DNA of 60,000 nt from Neocallimastix lanati (nom. inval.) (GCA_016946835.1 JACVTC010000076.1:329001-389000); one strand, 5' to 3'. Counted from the stretch's first letter, positions 1 to 11,705 are shown. The notes: generated by a model from the sequence alone, not told the origin. Made by a program: numbers and translations.

Positions 1-368
1 TTGATATAGCTGCAAGACCGACTAAAGGTATAAATAAATCTTCTGATGAAATTCTATTGGAAAAGTTTATATCTCATTATAGATGGACCATAGAAGCATC
101 AGAAAATGTGAAAAATGCAAATAAATATTGGGCTGTTAGACGAGAAGAAAAACAAAGTATGAATCAGGCTAAGGAAATCAAGGAGGGAGATTTAGTCCTA
201 GTTAGAAACTTTAGTAGAACTAAACTAGAACCTTATTTTAATGGACCTTTAAAAGTAATCAAGAAAAAGTTTAATACAGTTACGTTAGCTGATCCAAATT
301 CAGGAATATTATTAAATCGGAATGTACACCTCAAAATTATAGTAAAATATAACTCAGCTACAATATAG
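1..368 (+). CDS. pol: Ty3/Gypsy Pol, C-terminal end of integrase (element 0, cut by window edge)
   Basis: The reading frame is open from base 3 and has no start here because the gene enters from outside the window. It encodes the last 121 or so residues of an integrase. It aligns almost residue for residue with the end of the element 3 Pol (46531-50529), including DIAARPTKGINKSSDEILLE, the basic NRTK/SRTKLEPYF segment and the GPLKVIKK stretch, which is the GPY/F module of this lineage. It ends at a TAG just before the polypurine tract. The product would insert retrotransposon cDNA into the chromosome. Nothing in the visible part is broken. Confidence 0.9.
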   Translation, partial: DIAARPTKGINKSSDEILLEKFISHYRWTIEASENVKNANKYWAVRREEKQSMNQAKEIKEGDLVLVRNFSRTKLEPYFNGPLKVIKKKFNTVTLADPNSGILLNRNVHLKIIVKYNSATI

Positions 369-375
369 CTTGAGT

Positions 376-391
376 CTTAGCGGGGGCATCG
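376..391 (+). other. Polypurine tract of element 0
   Basis: The purine-rich tract ending CGGGGGCATC lies directly before the LTR start. Element 3 has the same sequence in the same place on the other strand (46509-46530). It would prime plus-strand DNA synthesis. Confidence 0.75.
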
Positions 392-1438
392 TGATAAAGA
401 ATGAAGTAATAAATTGATTCTTATTAAAAACCTTTTAATATAGTCAATGTGATTTTTAAAATATTAATAAATTTATGTATTCTTTACATTAATAATTTTA
501 CTATATTATTTGATCTGAAAATTTAAGTTTATACATAAAATTTAATTTAAATTTATGTTCATTCCTTATAAAGGTAAATTAAATTTATGAGAGTTTAGCA
601 ATAACATAGTACTAATTACTTTTAGTATTATTTTTCTAAATAAGGAATAATTCCTGTATATAAACAACTTAAATAACTTTATCAATATTTCTGTCTTTCG
701 AATGGGTTAGGGTAATTGAAATGAAAGAAATAAATAAAATAAAATTTTCTGTATTTAAAATTGTAAAAGATTTTTCATATATTAATAAATGTATTTTATT
801 TTCTATTATGTCATTCAAATTAATATATAAGATTACATATTAAATTAGTATCAAAATTAAGTTAAAGTATTCAATTTTATTGTAATACTGCTTCTCTTTT
901 TTTTGTTTAATTCTTATCTATAATGCATCTTTTATATTATAGATTTATTTTGGTTAATTTGAATATTAGGAAATAATAAAATTTCTATTTATTACAATAA
1001 GGAAATAATCAATAAGATTTAAAAATCTATTGTTTTTCCATCTCTTCAACTACTTCCAGAGGCTTTGCTACTATTATATCTTCAAAAAGATATAAATTGA
1101 CTACCTTGGAACCCCTTTTTAGGGGAGAGAAAAAAAAAGAAAATAAAAATAGAAATAATAAAAATAAATAAATAAAAAAAAAATAAATAAATAAAAAAAA
1201 ATAAATAAAAATAAATAAAAATAATAATAAAAATAAAATAAAAATAAAATAAATAAATAAAAATAATAATAAAAATAAAATAAAAATAAAATAAATAAAT
1301 AAAAATAATAATAAAAATAAAATAAAAATTAAAATAAAAATATAATAAATAAATAAAAATTATTGTGAAAGAATAAAATTTTTTTTTTTGTGTTTTAATA
1401 TTATATAATTTTTTTTTTGAATTCCTCGAACCATAACA
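392..1438 (+). repeat. 3' LTR of element 0
   Basis: The LTR begins TGATAAAGAATG right after the polypurine tract and is taken to end GAACCATAACA. The same termini frame the LTR of element 4 (start TGATAAAGAATA, end GAACCTTAACA, read on the minus strand). Length is about 1.05 kb. The second LTR lies outside the window, so the right end is inferred from the terminal motif. The LTR contains a short GC-richer patch near 1036-1130 and an A-rich tandem repeat. Confidence 0.6.
1124..1366. repeat. A-rich tandem repeat inside the element 0 LTR
   Basis: AAAAT/AAT blocks form a roughly 42-bp unit seen about three times between 1216 and 1345, with looser AAATAAAT runs on either side. Confidence 0.7.
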
Positions 1439-2449
1439 AATTGTTGTAAGAAATAATAATTATTTATTAATAAATAATTACTATTTCTTAGTCTTTATAA
1501 TTATTGATAATAATTATAAATTTATTTAAATTATAATTAATTCATACATTGAAATATTATTATCAAATTTATTAAAAATATAATTATTCATACACTAAAA
1601 TAATATTAAAAAATTTATTTAAATAACTATTATATATTCTTTTATTAATATTATTAATTTTATTTAGTTATTCATTTAATTATCAAGTTAATGTAAACAT
1701 TAGTTTTATTTATTTTGTACATTGTACATTTAAAAGAACAATTAATAAGTTTCTGTATTTTTTAAAGATAGTTTTATGTTAATAAGTTTAGATTAGATTT
1801 TAAAAATAATATTTAGAAAAATAGAATAATTTAGATCATTCCGGTTATTATTTATTTTTCCTTTTATTTGATGATCTAAATTAAAATTTAGAAAATCGAT
1901 ATATTAAGGTTTTATCCAAATATAAAATAATATATTTGGTTTTACTTAATATATACGATGATCGATATGAATAGAATATCGATCAAAACTTATCTAGTTT
2001 TTTCTTCTAATCTTTTTCTAGATAAGATAATTTTTAAGATTAGAAAAACTTTTTATTTAACCTTAATTTAATAAAAAAATATAAAAGGGCTCTTGATTTC
2101 TCTTTAAGAAATCAAGAGTTATTATTATAAAAATATAGTTATAATAATAGCAATTTTATATTTTAAACTTTAATAAATTAATAAAACATTTTATTCAAAA
2201 ACATATTTTTTAAAAACAAATTTATTCAAATATTCCTTCTTTTGCTCTTTGTGTTGTTATTATAATTAATTTTATAATAAACTCGTTTTTAGGTAAAATT
2301 TTTATTTTTATTTTATTTCTCAACTTAATGAATTAGTCATTAAGTTGAAGTTAATAATCATATTTAATGATAGAACTTAGTATGATTATTACAATTGTGT
2401 GTAAGAAACTTAGATAAATTTATTATTTTATTATAAAATTTATCTATCT
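1439..2449 (-). repeat. Structured repeat U, copy 3 (inverse orientation)
   Basis: No coding potential. Read on the minus strand from 2449, this stretch matches U copies 1 (9459) and 2 (11039). Shared parts are a CTCTTGATTTCT hairpin (about 2092-2118), the CTAATCTT / stem / AAGATTAG arrangement (1989-2043), a GATCGATAT/ATATCGATC hairpin (about 1956-1980) and a CCAAATATA/TATATTTGG hairpin (about 1915-1940). Homology is clear for about 1810-2449. A further 9-bp stem (TTAGATCAT/ATGATCTAA) lies at about 1830-1880. It abuts the left LTR of chromovirus A exactly, as a mirror image of copy 1 on the other side. The remainder, 1439-1800, is plain AT-rich sequence. Confidence 0.65.
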
Positions 2450-3158
2450 TGTTAAGATTTTGATATAATTTTTAATTTAAATTTAAATAAAATAATATGT
2501 TTTAATAAAAATATTCACTAAGTCGATATGTCTATATAGTAATATACTATATAGATATATAATAATAATAATAAATATTTAAATGTTTAGTTTAATAAAA
2601 ATTTATTTATAATAAACTTTGATAAATAGAATTATCAAATTAATTTGATTTTAAATTTATTGATTTTATTTAATAAAATATCTATAATATATTACTATTA
2701 AGGTAATTTTACAATAACCTTACAAAGAACATAAAAGATAGATTTTTACATCTTTCTTTTATACTTTGTAAGTTACATAATAATAATATTTAATTATAAG
2801 ATAGTAATAATATAGTAATATAAATAATAATAAAATATAAGGATAAATTTAATTATATAATTAATTTGAATAATTGAATTTAATATAGATATGTTGTAAA
2901 CATATATAAAAACATAATATAAATAAAATACACGTGACGTCAAATGTATCATTGAAATTAATTATTAATATAAACCTTATTTATTAATATTCTCAGGATT
3001 ATTAGGCCTAAGATAACCCTTTAAATATTAAACAAGAATTTATATTAATTATTAATTATTTAAATAAATATATTATTTATAATTAAATAAATAATATTTT
3101 TAATTATTGAAATGTAAATAACTGAAATTGAGATTTCAATTCAGTTATAATTTCAACA
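2450..3158 (-). repeat. 3' LTR of chromovirus A
   Basis: Matches 8754-9458 over its whole length. In sense it starts TGTTGAAATTATAACTG and ends AATCTTAACA. It carries the self-primer site at 2711-2723 and a CACGTGACGTCA block near 2931-2941. The sense end contains an inverted repeat around AACTGAAATTGAGATTTCAATTCAGTT. Confidence 0.9.
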
Positions 3159-3720
3159 ACGCCCTCCCATAAAAATCGGATTCAAGACGATTTTTGTGTA
3201 ACGATACGGAGGTCTAAATTTTTATTAAAAAATTTTTTGAAATTTCATAAATTAAAAATTTTTTAATTTCAAAGGAAGAAGGTCGCTTGAGTCCTTTTAA
3301 ATTTTTATAGGAACCCCCATTTCAAGTGACCAATTCATTGAAATTTTGAAATTTCTAAAATTTAGTAAAATTAAAATTTAGTTAATGAAATTGATAGTTG
3401 TGAATATAATGGTACCATTTTTGAATGAATTTGATTTAGAATTTTTGAAATTGAAATTTTGAAATTTAATTTCAATTAACTTCTTAATTTTTTGCATTAA
3501 ATTTTAAAAAAAATGAAAATTATAATAATTTATAAAATTTTGATTATGTTGAATTATAAATTGATTGTTAATAGTGTAATATAGCTATATTTTTTGAATT
3601 TTTGAATTTTGAAATTTTGAAATTGAAATTTCATTTTAGAAATATTGAAAAATTAAAATTAACTAAAAAAATAGATAATATTAAAGTAAAAGTTAAATTA
3701 ATAATAAAAAATAAATTTTC

Positions 3721-3769
<49 letters not shown>
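3159..3769 (-). other. 3' untranslated region and PPT of chromovirus A
   Basis: The polypurine tract (sense GGGAGGGCGT, 3159-3168) borders the 3' LTR. Chromovirus B has a matching GAGAGAGCGT tract at the same place. Between it and the pol stop lie about 600 nt of AT-rich sequence with a hairpin-rich patch (3175-3325), and a run of about 43 T at 3724-3766 immediately after the pol stop. No open frame here is credible. Confidence 0.6.
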
Positions 3770-3772
<3 letters not shown>

Positions 3773-6700
3773 ATTATTTGCAATCGAAGTAAATTTCCTT
3801 CCATTCTTTAAATATAATAAATAAATCTCTTGATTTCTTGGGTTATTTTCAACTTCTTCTGAAGGAACCCAATCATATGAATTTTTATATTTATACCTTA
3901 CACGATATTCATAACATTTTTTCTTATAATTGGTCCTAAATCCTGCTATTTCTATAATATCCTTAATAGATTCATTATGAGATCTTCTTTTTCTATATTC
4001 TGGAGGAGTAGGAATGAAAGGCTCGAGCTCGGATATATGGAATATTGGATGGTGTTTAGGGAAAGGAGATCTTTTTAAATCTATTTTATAATTATTATTA
4101 TCTAAAGTTTCAAGTACTTTATAAGGTCCGTACTTACAAGGTGATAATTTAGAATAATCTTCGATATTAAGAGAAGGAGGAGTTTGAACCCATACTAAGT
4201 CACCTTCTTTAAAAACAGGAGGTTCTAATCTTTTCTTATCAGCATGCCTTTTATATAATTCTTTGGAACGTAGTAAGACGTCTTTAATGTGATTAAAACT
4301 AGTATTTACATTTTTTATATATTTAAAATTAGTATCCATTTGAGGTAATAAAAAGAATTCGTCCATGGAAGGATGGAACCCATAATTTATAAAGAAAGGA
4401 GTTTCCTTAGTAGATTCGTTAACCGAATTATTATATGCAAATTCTGCAAGGTAGATCCAATCTATCCAGTCATCATGATAATAAGCTCTTGAATAAGCCC
4501 TAAGATATTGTTCAATAAAAGAGTTACACCTTTCAACTTGTCCGACGGTTTCATGATGATCTGTGGTAGCTATATTATTTTTAATTTTTAATAAGTGCAT
4601 AAATTCATTCCAAAGAGCACTTGTAAATTGTGATCCTCTGTCTGTATAAATATCTTGAGGTAAACCATGTAGTTTAAAGATATTATTCATAAAAGCCTTA
4701 GCAGTTTGTTTTGCATCAGGTATTTGTTTAAAGGGAATTAAGTGGATCATTTTAGAAAAACGATCGACAACTACCATTATTACTGTATATCCTTTAGAAT
4801 CAGGAAGACCGCATAGAAAGTCGATTTCAATAGATTTCCAAGGTCTTTCGGGAGTATCCAAAGGTTGTAGAAGACCATATTTTCTGTGCCTATTTATTTT
4901 GTTTCTTGCACAGGACTGACAAGAGTTTACATATTTGGTTACATCTTCTTTTATTTTAGGCCACCAAAAGTTTCTTGTTATTAACTCTAAAGTTCTTTTA
5001 ATTCCTAAATGACCGGCAGCAGGCTTTTCATGATACTTAGTTAATATTTCTAGTCGGAGAACTTCAGGAATATAGACTAGATTATTATAAAATATTAAAT
5101 TGTCTTTTATTTTAAACTTTTCCATTTTTCTGAAGGGCTTATAGGACATATCATTTTTTACATTTTGAGGACTAAAGTAAAGTCGAATATCCTCAGCTGT
5201 AGCGTCAGACTTGGTAGCATCAATAATTCTTTCTAAAAGATCACTAACAATACTAACAAAACATGGAATTTCTTTAACATTTTTAATGTCTAAAATATTT
5301 TCAGGTTTTTCTTCAATGTTGTTTTTAATATAATCAGGTCTCCTAGATAGACTGTCAGGTTTTCCGTTTTTGTTTCCCTGCCTATACTTTATTATAAAAT
5401 TATATTCTTGAAAGAAAAGGTACTATCTATGTTGTCTTTGATTTGCAACCTTTCCTCCTAATGTGTATATTAAGTTCCTATGATCTGTATAAACAGTAAT
5501 CTGGTATTTAGCACCAAGGAGTAGATGTCTCCAAGCAATAAAAGCATCCCTTATAGCGAGTAGTTCTTTATCAGTAATTGTATAATTTATTTCGGCGTTT
5601 AGTAAACTTCTAGAATAATATGCTACTGGATGTAAATTATTATCTTTATCCCTTTGAGATAGAACAGCACCAATAGCATAATTACTTGCATCACATTCTA
5701 CTATAAAAGGTTTTGTAATATCAGGATGAAGTAGAATTGGAGAAGTAATTAATCTTTTCTTTAATTCCTTAAAAGCATTTTCACATTCATTTGTCCATAT
5801 AAATTTAATATTTTTCCTTGTTAAATTATGTAAGGGTTTTGAAATTTTTGCAAAATCTTTAACAAATCTTCTATAGTAATTACATAGGCCAATAAATCTT
5901 TGAACATCTTTTAAATTTTCTGGTCTTGGCCACTCTTCTATTGATTTAATTTTCTTTGGATCAGTAGATACACCATCACCAGATAAAATGTAACCTAAAA
6001 ATTCAACTTTGTTCTGGTCAAATTCACATTTTTCTAATTTTGCATATAAATTATTATTAATTAAAGTTTGAAGGACGTTTCTGACTTGATTATGATGTTC
6101 CTCTAAATCTTTGGAATAAATTAAAATATCATCTAAGTATAAGATTACACATTTTTCCAAGTATGGTCTAAGAATAGAGTTAATAAATGATTGGAAAGTG
6201 GCAGGCGCATTCTTTAATCCAAACGGCATAACTAAATATTCATAATGACCATATTTAGTTCTAAACGCAGTTTTATATTCATCACCTTCTTTAATTCTTA
6301 TTAAATTATAAGCAGAACGTAAATCCAATTTCGTAAAATATTTTGCTCCCTTTACTTTTTCTATTATATCTGTTATTAGAGGGAGAGGATATGAATTTCT
6401 TATAGTTACTGCATTTAATTTTTTATAGTCTACACATAACCGAAGGGAACCATCTTTTTTCTTTTGAAAAAGGATAGGATATCCAGCAGGAGATTCTGAT
6501 GGTCTAATAAATCCTTTTTCTAAATTTTCTTTTATATAGTCCTTAAGAACTTGTGATTCTTCTTCAGTTAATGGATAAATTGGGCCGTAATGGAGTGTAG
6601 CGTCTTTTTCTAAAACAATCTTACAGTCGGTTAAACGGTGAGGAGGTAATTTATCTGCCCCTTTTTTGCTAAATACGATTGCTAAATCTTGATATTGATG

Positions 6701-7669
6701 AGGAATTTCTTCTATTTTTGGTTCCTCATTTTCAATTTCAACTTTATCTTTCGTTGAAAGAAAACAATATATTAAAAAATTATAACTAAATTCTTTTTTA
6801 TTATTATATAAATCTAGATGATTTTTGTTAAATTTTTTGGAAGAAAATTTACTTTTAGATTTATTTAAATATTTTACATATACATAAATTTTAGAATTTT
6901 TATTAATAGAATTTTTATATTTATTAAACTTTGGATTTTTTGAAAAATTTTTTAAATTTTTTAAATTAAATTTTTTGGAGATATTTTTTGAATTATTTTT
7001 TGATCGATTTTTTGAAAAATTTTTATAATAAAATTTATTTTTTATTTTTCTTTTAAAAAATTTATTTTTAAAAATTTTTCTTTTCAACGAGTTTAAATAA
7101 AAATTATTTCCCTTATATTTTATGGATTTATTTTTATGATCATTTAAAGAATTATAATTTAAATAAGAATATAAGGTATTATTTTTATAATTGTAATGTA
7201 TTTTGAATTTCCTAATAAACTGATTTCCAAAAAGTAAATCAGTAGGAATACAATTTGAGATTAAAAATTTTTCTTTAAAATCTTGAAAATAAAATTTATT
7301 ATTTTTAAAAATTTTAATTTGAAAATTTAACCAAATAAATTGATCTAATTTGGTAGTTCTGCCTGAAATACCTTTAACTAGGATTTTATTTTTTGTTTTT
7401 TGAATATTTAGTTTTAATTTATTTGCTAATTTTTCTGTGATAAAATTGCAAAAAGATCCTGAATCTAACATAGATTCAGATGTTAATTTTTGAATTTTTT
7501 CATTTTTAATTGTAAAATTATTTAAAAATTTAATAGGAATATAGGATTTAAATAAAAGGAAAGTAGATGGGAGATTTGATTCATTAATTGAATCAAGTGT
7601 AGGAAAATTATAATAAATTGTTTTTAAATTTTTTGATGTTCTGGACTCCTTTTGAAGTCCATCAATTAG
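3770..7669 (-). CDS. pol: Chromovirus A Pol polyprotein (protease-RT-RNase H-integrase-chromodomain), one in-frame amber
   Basis: The frame opens by -1 slippage at 7669-7675 and runs to 3770, interrupted only by a TAG at 5423-5425. Order: a short leader; protease with LDSGS (about 7465); a Lys/Asn-rich spacer; RT with LRLCVDYKKLNAV and YLDD (about 6150); RNase H with VECDAS and YTDHR; zinc-binding HHCC domain (H...H near 5010, CQSC); integrase core with IDFLCGLP, TDRGSQF and GQVER; and a C-terminal chromodomain-like segment (YRVRYKYKNSYDWVPSEEV, about 3850-3905). The amber replaces the Trp of the RNase H end (RWHLFF in chromovirus B). Both sides are otherwise in one frame, so this is a single nonsense mutation. 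The element is probably inactive unless complemented. Roles: protein maturation, cDNA synthesis, integration, and chromatin targeting by the chromodomain. Confidence 0.9.
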
Positions 7670-8719
7670 TTTTTTTGGTTATTATTTTGATTATTATTAT
7701 TGTTATTATTATTAAAATATTTATTGCTAGATTTATTTTTAGTATAATAATAATTATTATTATTATAATTCTTACTATTGTTTACATATGGGCTTGAATG
7801 TTTCTTTCTCAAATTTTTATTACCAATATTATTTCTTAATTGGTCCTTACTTTTAATATTATTTTCAAATAAGATGCACTTAGTATAAATATCACCAAGC
7901 TTTGTAGGGAATTCTTCCATTTTATCTATTTCTTCTTGGAACTTTGGGTGAAGTCCATTATAGAAAAATAAGACTAAAGCTTCTTGGTCCCAAGACAGAC
8001 CAGTAGTTAACGTTCTAAACTTTTCTATATAATCATTTATTTTCCCATACGAATGTTTTAATTTTACTAACTGGATTTTAGCCAATTTTTTACTTGCAAC
8101 ATTCGTAAAAGTTTTCTTTATATCACTTAATAATTTCTTTAGTGTTCTAGGTAGCAATATACCAATTTCTTGCACCGTCTCTCAAACGAGATTTAACAAA
8201 GTTTATTTTTACTTCTTCTGGTAAACCTAAGTTGGGATAAGTTGAGAAAGTATCTTCACATAATTGACAGAATAAATCAGTGTCATTAGTGTTACCTGAG
8301 AAGAATCCAGGTTCAGGTACTTGTTGCAAATTATTAGAATAACTATTTTTCATGATGACATCATTGTCTGCATCACGTCTGGTAGAAATAGAGGCGTTAT
8401 CATCTTGATTTTGTGGTACAGATTGGCTAGAAGAGGGATCATCATTGGTACTAATTTTTATATCTAATTTTTCATTGAATATTTTAGTTAAATTAGAAAA
8501 TTGATTAATAATATTTTTATTATCTCTATTAAGTGTATAGAGTTTTTTCTGTAAGTCTTGATTATATTTATTAAAATCTTCTTTTAATAAAAAGCTATCA
8601 TTAACAGAAGAAGCTAATTCTGATACGGTAACTTGGGCGTCAGACCTTAACTTATTAACTTCTGACATTGGGGCAATGTCAGGTATTTCACTAGCCCAGA
8701 CGTTCGTATAGTAAGACAT
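7666..8719 (-). pseudogene. gag: Chromovirus A Gag, one frameshift
   Basis: ATG at 8717-8719 begins MSYYTNVWASEI. A first frame (to 8147) and a second (8175-7666) join near 8160, where the homologous Gag of chromovirus B is continuous (RLREAARSWYQTKY), so one small indel has broken the gene. The N-terminal third is a predicted coiled coil (VNKLRSDAQVTVSELASSV then an LQKKLYTL segment). The middle is the retrotransposon Gag/capsid domain (FSGNTNDTDLF, NFVKSRLRDGARNWY). The tail is Asn-rich. There is no CCHC zinc knuckle, unlike elements 1-3. It ends at TAA directly after a frameshift heptamer. The product would form the virus-like particle. Confidence 0.85.
7669..7675 (-). other. -1 ribosomal frameshift heptamer, chromovirus A
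   Basis: In the gag frame the codons are CAA AAA AAC TAA, giving the slippery heptamer A AAA AAC with the stop as the next codon. Slipping back one base continues as CTA ATT GAT GGA into the open pol frame, with 66 sense codons before the protease ATG. Confidence 0.8.
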
Positions 8720-8743
8720 ATCAAGGTAGCAACTAAAACTAGG

Positions 8744-8756
8744 GTAAGGTTATTGT
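8744..8756 (-). other. Self-priming PBS of chromovirus A
   Basis: Directly beside the 5' LTR the sense strand reads ACAATAACCTTAC. This is the exact complement of GTAAGGTTATTGT, found in sense within the element's own LTRs (9018-9030 and 2711-2723). No tRNA-type TGG PBS is present. This is the arrangement of S. pombe Tf1, where the mRNA 5' end folds back to prime. Confidence 0.7.
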
Positions 8757-9458
8757 TAAGATTTTGATATAATTTATAATTTAAATTTAAATAAAATAAT
8801 ATGTTTTAATAAAAATATTCACTAAGTCGATATGTCTATATAGTAATATACTATATAGATATATAATAATAATAATAAATATTTAAATGTTTAGTTTAAT
8901 AAAAATTTATTTATAATAAACTTTGATAATTAGAATTATCAAATTAATTTGATTTTAAATTTATTGATTTTATATAATAATAAAATATCTATAATATATT
9001 ACTATCAAGGTAATTTTACAATAACCTTACAAAGAACATAAAAGATAGATTTTTACATCTTTCTTTTATACTTTGTAAGTTACATAATAATAATATTTAA
9101 TTATAAGATAATAATAATATAAATAATAATAAAATATAAGGATAAATTTAATTATATAATTAATTTGAATAATTGAATTTAATATAGATATGTTGTAAAC
9201 ATATATAAAAACATAATATAAATAAAATACACGTGACGTCAAATGTATCATTGAAATTAATTATTAATATAAACCTTATTTATTAATATTCTCAGGATTA
9301 TTAGGCCTAAGATAACCCTTTAAATATTAAACAAGAATTTATGTTAATTATTAATTATTTAAATATATATATTATTTAATAATTAAATAAATAATATTTT
9401 TAATTATTGAAATGTAAATAACTGAAATTGAGATTTCAATTCAGTTATAATTTCAACA
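8754..9458 (-). repeat. 5' LTR of chromovirus A
   Basis: Pair of 2450-3158. Bounded by the PBS on the left and by U copy 1 on the right. Sense start TGTTGAAATT, sense end AATCTTAACA. The predicted transcript start lies at the GTAAGG site (complement of 9018-9030). Confidence 0.9.
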
Positions 9459-9993
9459 TACAACTTTATAATAATTAAATAATAATTATTATTAAATTGA
9501 GAAAGCAAAAAAGGATAAATATACTTATCTTTTATAAGAAAGAGTTTATTATAACTAATTATAATAAACTAATAACACAGAATTGTCAAGAGAAAGGATT
9601 ATTTTATTTTGTTTTATTTTTAAATTTGTTTTATTAAAACTTATATTATTAAAATAGAAATATAAAATATTTATTAATGTTATCACTATATTATAATTGT
9701 TATAATAATAACTCTTGATTTCTCAAAGAGAATTCAAGAGCCTTATTTATACTTTTTTGAAAAATAAGGTTAAATTAAAAAATGTTTTCTAATCTTAACA
9801 AATCTCTTATCTAGGAAAAGATTAGAGAGAAAAACCTAGATAAGATTTTTGATCGATATTCTATCCATATCGATCATCGTATCAATTAGGTAAAACCAAT
9901 TACTTTTAAGAAGTAATTGGGAAAAACCCTAATTAACCGATTCGTTAATCTAATGTAATTGATCGAAAATAAAAGAATAAAATAAACTTAATG
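9459..9993 (+). repeat. Structured repeat U, copy 1
   Basis: Non-coding. It begins at the outer edge of the chromovirus A 5' LTR and ends where truncated gag C starts. Four stems are visible: CTCTTGATTTCTC/GAGAATTCAAGAG (9712-9724 with 9728-9740), CTTATCTAGG/CCTAGATAAG (9806-9815 with 9835-9844), GATCGATAT/ATATCGATC (9851-9859 with 9867-9875) and CCAATTACTT/AAGTAATTGG (9896-9905 with 9911-9920). The loop of the second stem holds AAGATTAG (9818-9825), complementary to CTAATCTT just upstream (9789-9796), so an H-type pseudoknot is possible. Copies 2 and 3 keep these pairings with different bases in the stems. I do not recognise the family. Confidence 0.65.
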
Positions 9994-10316
9994 ACACGTC
10001 TAGTAGTGATAGATACATTATCCTCTTGTGTTTGACTAGTAGAAGGAATATCATTTGTAGCAATATTTATATTTAACTTTTCATCTAAAATTTTTGTTAA
10101 ATTAGATAATTGATTAATAATATTTTTATTATCTTTGTAAAGTGTATAAAGTTTTTTTTGTAAGTCCTTGTTATATTCACTAAAATCTTCTTTTAATAAA
10201 AAACTATCATTAACAGAAGAAGCCAATTCGGATACAGTAACTTGGGCGTCAGACCTTAATTTATTAACTTTTGATATTGGAGCAATGTCAGCCCATACAT
10301 TATTGTAAAAAGACAT
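9994..10316 (-). pseudogene. gag: Chromovirus C Gag, N-terminal fragment
   Basis: About 107 codons from MSFYNNVWADIAP through the coiled-coil region, about 80% identical to chromovirus A Gag. Homology stops at ITTRR, and the frame then runs into U copy 1. The rest of gag and all of pol are missing. Its PBS and LTR lie immediately upstream (10341-11038). Gag D at 18066 is cut at nearly the same codon. Confidence 0.85.
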
Positions 10317-10340
10317 ATTAAAGTAGTAACCAAAACTAGG

Positions 10341-10353
10341 GTAAGGTTATTGT
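10341..10353 (-). other. Self-priming PBS of chromovirus C
   Basis: Sense ACAATAACCTTAC beside the LTR, complementary to the LTR site at 10589-10601. Confidence 0.65.
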
Positions 10354-11038
10354 TAAAATTAAGATATAAAATAGTTTTATGATTAATAACGTTACTAGAT
10401 TAATATGTTGAATTATATATTAATAATCCAACAATAATTAATTAATAATAATATAATTAAAATAATATAAGATAAATAGTTAAGTTATTTAAACACTTAA
10501 TATCTAAGAATATTTTAAATAATAATTTCTTTGAAGGATTTATGAAAATATTTATTTATTGAATTATTAGTATATAATTATTGTAAATACAATAACCTTA
10601 CAAAGAACATAAAAGATAGATTTTTACATCTTTCTTTTATACTTTGTAAGTTACATAATAATAGTATTTAATTATAAGATAATAATAATATAGTAAAATG
10701 AATATTAATAAAATATTAAAATAATAACAATATCGATATGTTTAAAATATTTAATATAATTAAATAAATTTAATTTGTATAATTAATTTGAATAATTAAA
10801 AATAGTAATTAATATATATGATATAAACATATATATAAACATAATATAAATAAATACATGTGACGTCATATGTAAATAATTGAAATTATTAATATAAATC
10901 TTATTTATTAATATTCAATTATTAGGCCTAAGATAATTCTTTAAATATTAAATAAGAATTTATATTAATTATTAATTAAATGTATATTGAAATGTGAATA
11001 ACTGAAATTGAGATTTCAATTCAGTTATAATTTCAACA
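10351..11038 (-). repeat. LTR of chromovirus C
   Basis: Recognised by similarity to the LTRs of A: the same sense start TGTTGAAATTATAACTG, the same AGGCCTAAGATAA block and the same TACAAAGAACATAAAAG block, with clear divergence elsewhere. Only this 5' LTR remains. Confidence 0.8.
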
Positions 11039-11705
11039 TATTTTAAGATATAAAAATTTATACTTAACTTTATATAGAGTTTATTATAAACACTAAATAT
11101 AGATATAAACAAAAGACTTTATTTCTTTTAATTTATTATATAGCATTATATAATAATAACTCTAATTTCTTTAATCAAAGAAATTTGAGTTCTTTTATAC
11201 TTTTTTATTTATAGTTATTTTAATAGATGAAATTATTAAATAGATGTAATTATTAAATAAATAAAATAGATAAGATAAAGTTAACAAATCAAATAAAGGT
11301 ATCTAATCTTAACAAATTGATATTCAGGAAAAGATTAGTAGAAAACCCTGAATAACTTCGATTAATATTCTAATATATTAATCATCGTATTAATTAATAA
11401 AAACCCAATCATAATAATATTGGGGAAAAAATTAATTAACCCATTACTAAAATCTTATAAATTATCAACTAATTGAAATAATAAAATATAAATAATATTT
11501 TTAAGTAATTAATACATTACAACAAATTTGTTTACATTATTTTTCAATATATTAATTTGAATAAATTAATATATTTTTTTTACATGTTAATAAATATTGA
11601 AATATAAATGAAATATAAATTAATTAAATAAGAAGATAGATTATTTTATAAGAAATAAATCTATATTCTTACATTATGAGTTTCGTTACATATATAAAGT
11701 AACAA
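11039..11705 (+). repeat. Structured repeat U, copy 2
   Basis: Starts at the outer edge of LTR C and runs to the truncated left LTR of chromovirus B. The U hairpins recur with changed bases: AATTTCTTT/AAAGAAATT (11164-11172, 11177-11185), TATTCAGG/CCTGAATA (11321-11328, 11347-11354), GATTAATAT/ATATTAATC (11360-11368, 11375-11383) and CCCAAT/ATTGGG (11404-11409, 11419-11424). CTAATCTT (11303-11310) and its loop complement AAGATTAG (11331-11338) are unchanged. Homology is clear to about 11430. The remainder is AT-rich with small hairpins (GTTAC/GTAAC near 11684-11703). Confidence 0.6.

Larger units (their letters stand above)
2450..9458 (-). mobile_element. Chromovirus A (Ty3/Gypsy LTR retrotransposon with chromodomain)
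   Basis: A nearly complete element read on the minus strand: 5' LTR 8754-9458, self-primer PBS, gag, -1 frameshift, pol (protease, RT, RNase H, integrase, chromodomain), PPT and 3' LTR 2450-3158. The two LTRs (705 and 709 bp) are alike but differ by several substitutions and short indels, so it is not a recent insertion. The 5-bp flanks (TATCT and TACAA) do not match, so no target duplication is visible. Instead both flanks are inverse copies of repeat U. It carries one gag frameshift and one in-frame amber in pol. Confidence 0.9.

Noticed and set aside
3602-3811. Open frame ending in poly-Phe
   Set aside because: Made by the T43 tract and overlaps the end of pol A on the other strand.
9066-9251. 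61-codon Tyr/Ile-rich frame in the 5' LTR of chromovirus A
   Set aside because: Pure AT-composition artefact within an LTR.
9789-9880. Hammerhead or other self-cleaving ribozyme in repeat U
   Set aside because: No CUGAUGA/GAAA core or other known ribozyme consensus could be found; only the stems and possible pseudoknot are supported.
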